A DNA stretch of 54,645 nt from Bacteroidota bacterium (GTDB lineage Bacteria > Bacteroidota > Ignavibacteria > UBA10030 > UBA6906): assembly GCA_030835135.1 (NCBI GenBank), contig JAUQWO010000033.1, forward strand, positions 1-54,645. Direction: 5' to 3'. This document shows, piece after piece, positions 1-7,598 of this stretch. Position numbers and translations under genes: made by a program. The notes below the pieces were generated by a model, which was not told the DNA's origin, ran no database searches, and saw only the letters and a list, made by a program, of their open reading frames with translations. Positions within the stretch are counted from its first letter, which is position 1. Each line of letters starts with the position of its first letter.

Positions 1-61
<61 letters not shown>

Positions 62-73
62 AATACCTGTGTC

Positions 74-102
74 AATATACCCATTCAGCGAATGTCATGC
101 AA
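74..102 (-). promoter_or_regulatory. Proximal promoter of the tRNA-Gly gene
   Basis: On the minus strand TTGCAT (97-102) is followed by exactly 17 bp and TATATT (74-79). Transcription would start near 67, leaving about six bases of leader before the tRNA 5' end at 61. The same -10 hexamer and spacing recur at several other starts in this window. Predicted by eye. Confidence 0.7.
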
Positions 103-144
103 GCGATTTCTGAACCACCACGACCGCCTTCATCCGCCGCCGTA

Positions 145-173
145 AATATACGTTCACCTACGTATAAAGTCAA
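145..173 (-). promoter_or_regulatory. Distal promoter upstream of tRNA-Gly
   Basis: TTGACT (168-173) - 17 bp - TATATT (145-150) on the minus strand. The -35 hexamer overlaps the stop codon of the CYTH gene (170-172), so it sits at the end of the preceding operon and points at the tRNA. Expected start is near 138, about 75 bases before the tRNA. Together with the 74-102 element this forms a tandem promoter pair. Confidence 0.6.
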
Positions 174-694
174 GAGGGGTTTTGTTCGACTTTCGTTGAC
201 TCTATCATCTCTCCGTAGGAACCCGCGATGATGTCCTCATCGCGCACCCCGAAGGCCGTCCGCAACGTGGCCATCAGCTGCTCTGCCTCCGCTGGTGGTG
301 TCTCCACCACTTCGAACTCCAGAAAACTCCCCAGCCCGGCAACCTCATCGACGTGGATCCGTGCGGTGCGGTACAGGTAGAGCGTCCGGACCTTCTTGAC
401 GATGCACCGGATCCCCAGCGCATCCCGGAGCGCTCGCACCAGTCCGGCGGGATCCCCCACTGTGACGCGGGTGTAACGGCTCCAGCGGTCCCCCGCCACA
501 TCCGGACGGTCATACTGGATCAACTCCGCGTGGGAGCCGTCGATCTCACGGAGTTTCAAGCGGCCGTGGGGGACATGGAAATAGGTGTCGGTCTGCGCGA
601 GCGTCGCCTGAAAGACGGCGCCCAGCCGCCGCGCGCACTCCTGCAGTTCCGCACACGACGCGCTGCGGCATTTCAATTCCAGATTGGTTGCCAC
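170..694 (-). CDS. CYTH domain protein (CyaB / triphosphatase fold)
   Basis: A 174-residue single-domain protein of the CYTH superfamily (class IV adenylate cyclase CyaB and inorganic or thiamine triphosphatases). These fold into an eight-stranded tunnel that binds triphosphates through acidic and basic side chains. The N-terminal signature reads NLELK at residues 4-8, so the first Glu of the classical ExExK metal motif is Asn; I recall N-x-E-x-K in a CyaB-like subgroup. Later strands carry KLREIDG, IQYDRPD, VKKVRTLYLY and FLEFEVVE, the last being the typical late acidic strand. The start is GTG at 694 without a clear Shine-Dalgarno, 7 nt after greA, so it is probably co-transcribed with greA. 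Substrate cannot be deduced. Confidence 0.85.
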   Translation of the reverse strand: MATNLELKCRSASCAELQECARRLGAVFQATLAQTDTYFHVPHGRLKLREIDGSHAELIQYDRPDVAGDRWSRYTRVTVGDPAGLVRALRDALGIRCIVKKVRTLYLYRTARIHVDEVAGLGSFLEFEVVETPPAEAEQLMATLRTAFGVRDEDIIAGSYGEMIESTKVEQNPS

Positions 695-701
695 GAGGAG
701 G

Positions 702-1190
702 TCAGCGGGAGATAGCGAGAACTTCGTACCGCAGTTTCCCGACCGGGACCGTGATCTCCACGGAATCGCCCGGCTTCTTGCCCAGCAACGCCTTCCCGAT
801 GGGCGAGGTCACGGAGATCTTGTTCGCCTCGAAATCCGATTCTTCCGGGGAGACGAGGAGATACTCGAAGTTCTGGCCGGATTTCAGGTCCTTGAGCTTC
901 ACCCTGCTAAGGATGTAGATCTTGTCGTTCGGCAGGTCGCTCGCCTGGATGATCTTCGCACGCGACAGCGTGAGTTCCAACCGGGCGATCTTCAACTCGT
1001 GGTGCTGCTGCTCTTCCTTCGCCGCATCGTACTCGGCGTTCTCGGAGAGGTCGCCATGCCCACGGGCCTCGGCGATCTTCGCGGCGATCGTCTTGCGCCC
1101 ATTGGTCTTCAGTTCACGGAGTTCAGCTTCGATCTCCGACAGACGCTCACGCGTCAGATACACGTTGGTCCCGATCTCGTCGCCCTGCAT
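702..1190 (-). CDS. greA: Transcription elongation factor GreA
   Basis: GreA inserts a coiled coil into the secondary channel of backtracked RNA polymerase and stimulates cleavage of the extruded transcript. The protein is 162 residues, normal for the family. The N-terminal coiled coil (YLTRERLSEIEAELRELK, with EARGHGDLSENAEYDAAKEE further on) contains the conserved D-L-S-E-N-A-E-Y tip with its catalytic acidic residues. The C-terminal FKBP-like half ends in ISVTSPIGKALLGKKPGD and a short strand. ATG at 1190 is chosen because GAGG lies 7 nt upstream; the in-frame GTG at 1196 would sit on top of that site. A promoter-like element with a palindrome over the likely start point precedes it (1265-1314). 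Confidence 0.97.
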   Translation of the reverse strand: MQGDEIGTNVYLTRERLSEIEAELRELKTNGRKTIAAKIAEARGHGDLSENAEYDAAKEEQQHHELKIARLELTLSRAKIIQASDLPNDKIYILSRVKLKDLKSGQNFEYLLVSPEESDFEANKISVTSPIGKALLGKKPGDSVEITVPVGKLRYEVLAISR

Positions 1191-1264
1191 GGTCACACCT
1201 CACTGATGGAAACGGACAAAAAGAATAGCCATCATCCGTTGACGAATGGTGGCTACGCTGGTGA

Positions 1265-1314
1265 TAGGTACTGTACCTAACGCCAATCTACGATTTCCTC
1301 TACCACAAATGCAA
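1265..1314 (-). promoter_or_regulatory. greA promoter with palindromic operator candidate
   Basis: On the minus strand TTGCAT (1309-1314) - 18 bp - TAGATT (1285-1290) forms a plausible promoter in the 138-base gap between ribBA and greA. Five bases downstream of the -10 hexamer lies the palindrome TAGGTAC-T-GTACCTA (1265-1279), with arms that match perfectly over 7 bp. It would cover the transcription start site, a usual place for a repressor operator. Alternatively it is just a small 5'-end hairpin. No regulator can be named. Confidence 0.45.
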
Positions 1315-1328
1315 GGGGAAAGTGATGT

Positions 1329-2549
1329 TCACCCCCCTGCCGGCCCCCGCTGCAGGATGATGTGACCCAGCTTGTCCCGCTTCGTCTTCAGATACCGTTC
1401 GTTCTCCGCGGTCGGATCGATCTCCAACGGCACCCGCTCGACGATATCCAGTCCGTAGCCCTGCAGCCCGATCACCTTCTTCGGATTGTTCGTGAGCAAC
1501 CGCATCTTCCCGACACCCACATCACGGAGGATCTGGGCACCGATGCCGTAATCCCGCAGGTCCGCCCGGAATCCCAACTGCTCGTTGGCCTCGACGGTAT
1601 CCAGCCCCTCATCCTGCAACCGGTAGGCATGGAGCTTGTTCAGCAGGCCGATCCCCCGCCCTTCCTGACGCATGTACACCACAACGCCCGTCCCTTCCCG
1701 CCCGACCAGCGCCAGGGCAGCATTGAGCTGTTCATTGCAGTCGCACCGCCGGGAACCGAACACATCTCCGGTCAAACACTCCGAATGGACACGGACCAGG
1801 GCCGGCACTTCGGGCCGCGGCTTTCCCATGACCATGGCAATATGCTCTTTCTGATCGACGGCATTGCGATAGAGGTGCATCGTGAACGTGCCGTGACGCG
1901 TCGGCAGATTGGCCGTCGCAACCCGTTCCACCATCGTCTCGCGGCGCATCCGGTAGGCGATGAGGTCCTTCACCGTGATGATGCGGAGCGCGTGCTGTGC
2001 CGCGATCGCGAACAGCTCATCCCGCCGCGCCATTGTTCCATCGGGATTCATGATCTCACACAGGACCCCGACGGGTTGCAGCCCCGCCAGACGGCAGAGG
2101 TCGACCACGGCTTCCGTATGCCCGGCACGCCGCAACACCCCTCCTTCCGCTGCCCGCAGCGGAAAGATGTGGCCGGGACGAGCCAGGTCCGTCGCCTCGG
2201 TGGACCCGTCGGCCAGGGCCCGCACCGTTGCTGCCCGGTCCGCAGCGGAGACGCCCGTCGTGGTGCCATGGATCAGGTCCACGCTCACGGTGAACGGGGT
2301 CTCATGGGCCGAGGTGTTCACATCGACCATCAGGCTGAGGCCCAGCGCCTCAGCCCGCGCGGCCTCCAGCGGCGCGCAGATGATCCCGCGTCCGTTCGCA
2401 GCAATGAAGTTGATGATCGCCGGCGTGGCATGTTCGGCCGCGCACACGAAGTCCCCTTCATTCTCGCGGTCCTCATCGTCCATGACGATGAGCATCCGCC
2501 CCTGCCGGAGTTCGGTAAGGGCGTCCTCGATGGAGTCAAATGGTCGCAT
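1329..2549 (-). CDS. ribBA: RibBA: DHBP synthase / GTP cyclohydrolase II
   Basis: Bifunctional riboflavin enzyme of 406 residues. The N-terminal domain (about 1-200) converts ribulose 5-phosphate to 3,4-dihydroxy-2-butanone 4-phosphate and carries the acidic metal motif [10 protein letters not shown] at 24-33 and [10 protein letters not shown]. The C-terminal domain (about 205-400) opens GTP to the pyrimidine precursor. It has the zinc-binding cysteines in [16 protein letters not shown] and the RQEGRGIGL nucleotide-binding segment. Both active sites look intact, so both arms of riboflavin synthesis start here. It lies 15 nt after yajC, at the end of the nuo-nnr-tgt-yajC run. No FMN riboswitch is visible, as there is no leader of sufficient size. 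Confidence 0.96.
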   Translation of the reverse strand: MRPFDSIEDALTELRQGRMLIVMDDEDRENEGDFVCAAEHATPAIINFIAANGRGIICAPLEAARAEALGLSLMVDVNTSAHETPFTVSVDLIHGTTTGVSAADRAATVRALADGSTEATDLARPGHIFPLRAAEGGVLRRAGHTEAVVDLCRLAGLQPVGVLCEIMNPDGTMARRDELFAIAAQHALRIITVKDLIAYRMRRETMVERVATANLPTRHGTFTMHLYRNAVDQKEHIAMVMGKPRPEVPALVRVHSECLTGDVFGSRRCDCNEQLNAALALVGREGTGVVVYMRQEGRGIGLLNKLHAYRLQDEGLDTVEANEQLGFRADLRDYGIGAQILRDVGVGKMRLLTNNPKKVIGLQGYGLDIVERVPLEIDPTAENERYLKTKRDKLGHIILQRGPAGG

Positions 2550-2564
2550 ACAGCAGTGCCTGCC

Positions 2565-2906
2565 TCAGGCCTTCTCTCCGGTCGTCTCGCCCTCACGCAG
2601 AACGACGGACACCGCGGAGCGGTCGAACTTCATCTTCACATTGTCCGCGACCTGGAGAAGGATGGTCTTCTCGTCGATCCCGGCCACGGTGCCGTGCAGC
2701 CCGCCGGCGGTCACCACCTTGTCACCCTTCTTCACCTGGTCCAGCATCTTCTGGCGTTCCTTCTGCCGCTTCTGCTGCGGGCGCAGGATCATGAAGTAGA
2801 AGATACCGATGATGAGCGCGAACATGATCAGGGTGCTGATCAGGCTGTCCGTCGGGTTCTGTCCGCCCTGCGGCTGGGACATAAGGATCATTGCAAACTG
2901 TGTCAC
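2565..2906 (-). CDS. yajC: Preprotein translocase accessory subunit YajC
   Basis: Small inner-membrane protein of 113 residues that associates with SecDF and the SecYEG translocon. A hydrophobic helix (LISTLIMFALIIGIFYFMI) is followed by the diagnostic RPQQKRQKERQKML stretch. After it comes the folded cytoplasmic part with KGDKVVTAGGLHGTV, all as in the family. The start is GTG at 2906, with GGAGG 5 nt upstream. Its position directly downstream of tgt (19 nt) reproduces the widespread tgt-yajC order, although secD and secF are not next to it here; ribBA follows instead. Confidence 0.95.
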   Translation of the reverse strand: MTQFAMILMSQPQGGQNPTDSLISTLIMFALIIGIFYFMILRPQQKRQKERQKMLDQVKKGDKVVTAGGLHGTVAGIDEKTILLQVADNVKMKFDRSAVSVVLREGETTGEKA

Positions 2907-2925
2907 GTGGTCCTCCGTGTATGGA

Positions 2926-4071
2926 TCATGGTGGTGAAATGGTGTCTGCGGTCTCCTCCCGGTGCATCGCGGCGAGCAGCGCGTCCTTCCAGGGAGAGAA
3001 CCGCCCCTCGAGGATCGCTTCCCGCGCCGTCGACGTCAACCAGAGATAGAACGCAAGGTTATGTATCGAAGCCAGTTGCAGGCCGAGGATCTCGCGCGCA
3101 CGGAACAGATGGTGGAGATAGGCGCGTGAGAACGTCCTGCAGGTGTAACACGAACAGCCATCGTCCAGCGGGGCCGGGTCCTTCCGATGCCGCGCATTGC
3201 GGAGGTTGAGCTTACCCGTCCGCGTGAACACGACCGCGTTCCGCCCATTGCGCGTTGGCATGACGCAGTCGAACATATCAACGCCGCGTGCGATCCCCTC
3301 GAGAAGGTTCTCCGGGGTGCCGACACCCATCAGATAGCGCGGCTTCTGCGCCGGCAGCATCGCCGTGCAGAATTCCGTGATCCGGTACATCACATCCGTC
3401 GGTTCCCCGACCGCCAGCCCGCCAATGGCATAGCCCTCAAAGTCCATATCCACCAGCGCCCGCGCCGAGGCCTCGCGGATCGCCGGGTACACGCTCCCCT
3501 GCACGATCGCGAACAACGTCTGGTCCTTGCCGTACAGGGGCCCGGTCTGCGCCAACCGTTCACGGCACCGCGCAGCCCAGCGGACGGTCATGGCGTTGGA
3601 CGTGCGCGCATACTCTTCTTCGCACGGATGCGGCGTACATTCATCCAGCACCATCATCACATCCGACCCGAGGGACCGCTGAATGTCGATCACGCCCTCG
3701 GGCGTGAATTTATGCACGGACCCATCGAGATGCGACTTGAACGTGATGCCTTCTTCCGCGATGCCACGCAGGTCGGCCAGGCTGTAAACCTGGAACCCTC
3801 CGCTGTCCGTCAGGATCGGGCGGTTCCATCTATTGAAAGCGTGGAGTCCGCCGGCGGCCTCCAGGACCTCGCACCCGGGACGGAGATACAAATGATACGT
3901 ATTCCCCAGGATGATCTGGGCGTTGATCTCTTCCAGCTCGCGGGGCTGCACCGCTTTCACGGTGCCCTGCGTCCCGACGGGCATGAAGACCGGGGTCAGC
4001 ACCTCGCCGTGGCCCAGCACCATTCTCCCTGCCCGGGCGCCCCCATCGGTATGTTCCAAAGCGAATTTCAA
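2926..4071 (-). CDS. tgt: tRNA-guanine transglycosylase (queuine)
   Basis: Tgt replaces guanine-34 in GUN-anticodon tRNAs with the queuosine precursor. The sequence shows LTDSGGFQVYSL with the general-base Asp, the nucleophile region GVDMFDCVMPTRNGRNA, and a C-terminal zinc site CSCYTC followed by His in SIHNL. The protein is about 381 residues, normal length. The start is taken as TTG at 4071 because LKFALEHTDGGARAG aligns with the usual MKFEL beginning. In-frame TTG codons at 4080 and 4119 are alternatives, and no ATG or Shine-Dalgarno is present. A promoter-like element ends 7 nt before the chosen start (4079-4107). Queuosine precursor synthesis genes are not in this window. Confidence 0.93.
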   Translation of the reverse strand: MKFALEHTDGGARAGRMVLGHGEVLTPVFMPVGTQGTVKAVQPRELEEINAQIILGNTYHLYLRPGCEVLEAAGGLHAFNRWNRPILTDSGGFQVYSLADLRGIAEEGITFKSHLDGSVHKFTPEGVIDIQRSLGSDVMMVLDECTPHPCEEEYARTSNAMTVRWAARCRERLAQTGPLYGKDQTLFAIVQGSVYPAIREASARALVDMDFEGYAIGGLAVGEPTDVMYRITEFCTAMLPAQKPRYLMGVGTPENLLEGIARGVDMFDCVMPTRNGRNAVVFTRTGKLNLRNARHRKDPAPLDDGCSCYTCRTFSRAYLHHLFRAREILGLQLASIHNLAFYLWLTSTAREAILEGRFSPWKDALLAAMHREETADTISPP

Positions 4072-4078
4072 GAATATC

Positions 4079-4107
4079 AATTTACGAATTTCGGGCGGGA
4101 GAATCAA
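4079..4107 (-). promoter_or_regulatory. Possible leaderless promoter of tgt
   Basis: TTGATT (4102-4107) - 17 bp - TAAATT (4079-4084) on the minus strand, then 7 nt to the TTG start of tgt at 4071. It fills the 63-base gap after the VanZ-like gene. Spacing is identical to the folB element at 21538-21566. The -10 match is weaker and leaderless TTG starts are rare, so the call is tentative. Confidence 0.4.
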
Positions 4108-4134
4108 CGAACCCGGCAAGGATCAGGCGCGTCC

Positions 4135-4530
4135 TCATGCATGGCGGGCGGCGCGAACCTCGAGCACGCGTGCCACGCCGATCGCAGACGCAACGCCGAC
4201 GCCATCGGCGAGAAGGTCGAAGATATCCATGCTGCGCCCGGGAACGAAATGCTGATGGAATTCGTCGCTGGCGCCATAGAGCACGCAGATCCCGAACGTG
4301 ATCCATGCCGCAGCCCGCCATGCCGTCATGCCCCGCCGGCGGATCCCGCGATACGCGAGAAACCCGAGCACCGCATAGACCCCCCCATGAAGGAGTTTGT
4401 CCTGCGAGAAGATGATCGAACTCGGCATGGCATCGGATGGGATCGATGACGCGCAGAAGATCGCGATGGCCCAGAGGACAGCCGGGGCATATGCCCGGAC
4501 CCTCGAAGGACCAGCAGAAACAGATGTCAT
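4135..4530 (-). CDS. VanZ-like membrane protein
   Basis: A 131-residue integral membrane protein of the VanZ-like family. Three to four hydrophobic segments are visible, and the family signature is clear: DKLLHGGVYAVLGFLAYR, then YGASDEFHQHFVPGRS and MDIFDLLADGVGV. VanZ of enterococci gives low-level teicoplanin resistance, but most chromosomal homologues have no known role, and nothing here suggests a resistance gene. The start ATG at 4530 overlaps the nnr stop codon in an ATGA junction, so translation is probably coupled. Confidence 0.85.
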   Translation of the reverse strand: MTSVSAGPSRVRAYAPAVLWAIAIFCASSIPSDAMPSSIIFSQDKLLHGGVYAVLGFLAYRGIRRRGMTAWRAAAWITFGICVLYGASDEFHQHFVPGRSMDIFDLLADGVGVASAIGVARVLEVRAARHA

Positions 4531-6089
4531 TGAGTCTCCACGGTGAGCACTGCCTGAGGGAGCAACGCGAGGATATCCGATGCGAGGAGCGAGCGCTGAC
4601 CGAAGCGCGCCGCGGCAAGATCTCCGGAGCGGCCATGGAGGTACACTCCGGCCGCGCTTGCTTCGAACGATGGCATGCCCTGGGCGATCAGCCCGCCGAT
4701 CAGACCGGCCAGCACATCACCGGACCCAATGGTCGCCATCCCGGGATTCCCTGTTGTATTCACCACCACGGTTCCATCCGGCGCGGCGCAGAGCGTGGAC
4801 GCCCCCTTCAAGACGAGTACGCTGCTGAGCCGTCTGGCGGTGCTCCGCGCCGTGTTCATCCGGTCCCCTTCCACTGCACTCGCCGTGGTCCCGAGCAGAC
4901 GGGCAAGCTCGCCGCTGTGTGGTGTCAGGACCGTCGCCGCCGGTCGCTTCCATTGCCGTGCCGGACCGTCGCACAGCGCGACCAGGGCATCCGCATCCAC
5001 CAGGAGCGGCCGGGGGCATGACACGAACAACTCGCGAACAAATGCATCGGTCTCCGGATGCCGACCGAGACCCGGGCCGACGACCAGCGCATCGGCCCAT
5101 GCGATCCGCTCTGCCAGTTCCCCGAGGGCACACTGTGCGACAGTGCCGGCCGGGGATTCCGAAAGGGACTGGAGCAGAACATCCTTCGTGCGGGACGCGA
5201 TCACCTGACGCACCCCCGCGGGAATCGCGAGCACAACGGCCCCCGCACCGGAGCGGAGCGCCGCAAGAGCTGCATACACAGGTGCTCCGGTATACTGCCG
5301 GGATCCCCCGATGACGAGGACCTTGCCAACGCTATACTTGTGCGCCGTCCGCGTGCGCCGGGGCAGCAGTTGCGCCACGGACGCATCGTCGTGCCGGAAC
5401 ACGCGCACGTTCCGCACAGGATCGAACGCCGGAGTGATGCCGATATCCACGACCTCGATCCGTCCGCACTGATCCGGCCCGGCACCAATGTACTGTCCCA
5501 CCTTCTCTGCCGCCATTGACACCGTCAGGTGCGCACGCACCACATCGCCGGAGGCCATCCCCGTTGCCGCATCGAGACCGGATGGCACATCGACCGCGAC
5601 CACATATGCCCCGCTCGTATTGATCCACCGGATCGCGGACGCAGCGACACCGCGGGGCACCCCGCTGTAACCGGTCCCGAACAGGGCATCGACAACGATC
5701 GCCGGCACCACGCCCTGAGGCGGGGTGAATCGCGCGGATTGGAAGCTGACCCGGAGGGATGCGGAAGCGGACTTCTGGAATTTCCGGAGGATCGCGAGAT
5801 GGATGCGCGCATCGCCCGCGACCTCTGTGGGTCGGGCGAGGAGGATGACATCAACGAGAGCGCCACGCAGAAGGAGATGCCGGGCCACGACGAACCCGTC
5901 GCCCCCGTTGTTTCCCTTGCCGCAGACCACAGTCACCCGTTTCCCGGCAACGCTACCGGTTGCGGCCACGACGCGGTCCACGACGCCCCGTCCGGCATTC
6001 TCCATGAGGATGGAACCCGGAATGCCGAAGCGCCCGGATGCCGCGGCATCGAACGCCTTCATCTGTTCCGGTGTCGTCAGGATTTGCAT
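4527..6089 (-). CDS. nnr: Bifunctional NAD(P)H-hydrate epimerase/dehydratase
   Basis: Repairs hydrated NADH and NADPH. The N-terminal YjeF-type epimerase (about 1-215) shows MENAGRGV, CGKGNNGGDGFVVARHL and DALFGTG. The C-terminal ribokinase-like ADP/ATP-dependent dehydratase (about 225-520) shows the KYSVGKVLVIGGS beginning, VVGPGLGR, LTPHSGELARLL and the catalytic NTTGNPGMATIGSGDVLAG segment. At 520 residues the fusion has the usual length. ATG at 6089 is preferred over an in-frame ATG at 6122 because GGGAG precedes it by a few bases. It follows nuoN after 43 nt, which puts NADH repair in the same run as complex I; this may be only an operon coincidence. Confidence 0.95.
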   Translation of the reverse strand: MQILTTPEQMKAFDAAASGRFGIPGSILMENAGRGVVDRVVAATGSVAGKRVTVVCGKGNNGGDGFVVARHLLLRGALVDVILLARPTEVAGDARIHLAILRKFQKSASASLRVSFQSARFTPPQGVVPAIVVDALFGTGYSGVPRGVAASAIRWINTSGAYVVAVDVPSGLDAATGMASGDVVRAHLTVSMAAEKVGQYIGAGPDQCGRIEVVDIGITPAFDPVRNVRVFRHDDASVAQLLPRRTRTAHKYSVGKVLVIGGSRQYTGAPVYAALAALRSGAGAVVLAIPAGVRQVIASRTKDVLLQSLSESPAGTVAQCALGELAERIAWADALVVGPGLGRHPETDAFVRELFVSCPRPLLVDADALVALCDGPARQWKRPAATVLTPHSGELARLLGTTASAVEGDRMNTARSTARRLSSVLVLKGASTLCAAPDGTVVVNTTGNPGMATIGSGDVLAGLIGGLIAQGMPSFEASAAGVYLHGRSGDLAAARFGQRSLLASDILALLPQAVLTVETQ

Positions 6090-6132
6090 TGCCACTCCCG
6101 GGAGATCCGGCGGGCGGGCCATTCGTCCGCCG

Positions 6133-7563
6133 TTAAAAGCACTGCATCGTGAGGTTCACGATGGTCGACGGCAGGAGACCGAGTGCCAGCAACGCGATCG
6201 CCGGCAGAACGAGGGAAGCAAGGCCGATGCCCGTCGCCGTCCCCACCTGATCCGGCGATCCCTCCTGGAAGTACATGACCACGACTAGGCGGAGATAGTA
6301 GTATGCCGACACCACACTCATGATCACCCCGACGATGGCGAGCCACGTATACCCTGCCCCGATCGCCCCGGTGAAGACATAGTACTTGCCGAAGAACCCG
6401 GCGAACGGGGGGATCCCGGTGAGTGAGAACATGAAAAGCGCCATCAGTCCGGCGAGCCACGGGCGGGTGCGCGAGAGGCCCGCGAGATCGTCGATGCGCA
6501 CGTTCTCGACGGAGGCGGTCTCGAGAATGGACAGGACGCCGAACGCACCCACGTTCATCAGCGTATAGGCCAGGAGGTAGAACATCACGCCGTTCGCGCC
6601 GTCCGCGTTCGCGGCGATCACGCCGGTCAGGATGTACCCGGCATGCGCGACGCTGGAATACGCCAGCATGCGTTTCACGCTCGTCTGCGAGATCGCCAGG
6701 ATGTTCCCGACGATCATGGACAGCGCGGCGAGGACCGCCATCACTTCGCGGATGGGGGCGGCACTCTGCAGGACATCGGCCCCGAACACGAGCAGGAAGG
6801 CAGCGAATGCGGCGGACTTGCCCCCGGTGGACATGAGGCCGCTCACCATCGTGGGGGCCCCTTCATAGACATCCGGAACCCACATGTGGAATGGCACGGC
6901 CGCCACCTTGAAGACGAACCCGACCAGAAGCAGTCCGAGGCCGACCAGGAAGAGCGGCTCGCCGGCATGCGCGGCAGCGGACGAACGGAGCATGGCAATA
7001 CTTGTCGATCCCAGCGTGCCATATACCAATGCCATGCCATAGAGCAGGAATCCGGTCGCGAAAGCGCCAAGCAGGAAATACTTCATGGCGGACTCATTGC
7101 TCGTGACCGACTGCCGCGTGAACCCGGCAAGCACGTAGAAGGCAACGGACATCGTTTCCAGTCCGAGGAAGAAGACCACGAGATCATTCGATGCCGCCAT
7201 CACCATCATCCCCGTCACCGCCGCAAGCAGGAGGATGTAGTACTCCGTGAAGGCCGTTGCGCGCTTGAGGAGATACGCCGGTGAGAGGAGCGTTACGAGG
7301 AGCGCGCCGGCACTGAACACCAGCGCGAAGTACGAAGCATAGCCGCCGGTGAGCACCGTCCCGCCGAATGCAGTGCCGGCGACGCCGATCGTCGCGAGGG
7401 CACACCCGGCAGCCACAGCAAGGACGCCCACGGTCACCCAGAACATCAGGGGCGACGCTTTGCGGACGATGCTCTCCAGGACGACCAGCAGGAGCGTGCC
7501 GCCGAACACGACAGCGATGGGCCCGAGGGCAAGGACATCATTCCAGGTGATGGGCAGGTTCAT
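6133..7563 (-). CDS. nuoN: NADH-quinone oxidoreductase subunit N
   Basis: The smallest of the three antiporter-like proton-pumping subunits in the membrane arm of complex I, 476 residues and strongly hydrophobic throughout (about 14 helices). Family features include the SNESAMKYFLLGAFATGFLLYG helix region with its conserved Lys, PFHMWVPDVYEGAPT in the broken helix, and VKRMLAYSSVAHAGYIL. The start ATG at 7563 has AGGAAG just upstream. It is separated from nuoM by an inserted nhaD-like gene, whereas nuoM and nuoN are normally adjacent. Confidence 0.96.
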   Translation of the reverse strand: MNLPITWNDVLALGPIAVVFGGTLLLVVLESIVRKASPLMFWVTVGVLAVAAGCALATIGVAGTAFGGTVLTGGYASYFALVFSAGALLVTLLSPAYLLKRATAFTEYYILLLAAVTGMMVMAASNDLVVFFLGLETMSVAFYVLAGFTRQSVTSNESAMKYFLLGAFATGFLLYGMALVYGTLGSTSIAMLRSSAAAHAGEPLFLVGLGLLLVGFVFKVAAVPFHMWVPDVYEGAPTMVSGLMSTGGKSAAFAAFLLVFGADVLQSAAPIREVMAVLAALSMIVGNILAISQTSVKRMLAYSSVAHAGYILTGVIAANADGANGVMFYLLAYTLMNVGAFGVLSILETASVENVRIDDLAGLSRTRPWLAGLMALFMFSLTGIPPFAGFFGKYYVFTGAIGAGYTWLAIVGVIMSVVSAYYYLRLVVVMYFQEGSPDQVGTATGIGLASLVLPAIALLALGLLPSTIVNLTMQCF

Positions 7564-7598
7564 AGTCTTCCTGTCTTAAGCAACTGTCAGCAATCGGC

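Noticed and set aside
1362-3209. A 615-codon plus-strand open frame spanning ribBA, yajC and tgt
   Set aside because: It crosses three recognised minus-strand genes and has no protein-family features.
4135-4530. VanZ-like gene as a glycopeptide-resistance determinant
   Set aside because: No vanHAX or regulator is nearby and VanZ-like proteins are common in chromosomes without resistance; it lies in a housekeeping operon.
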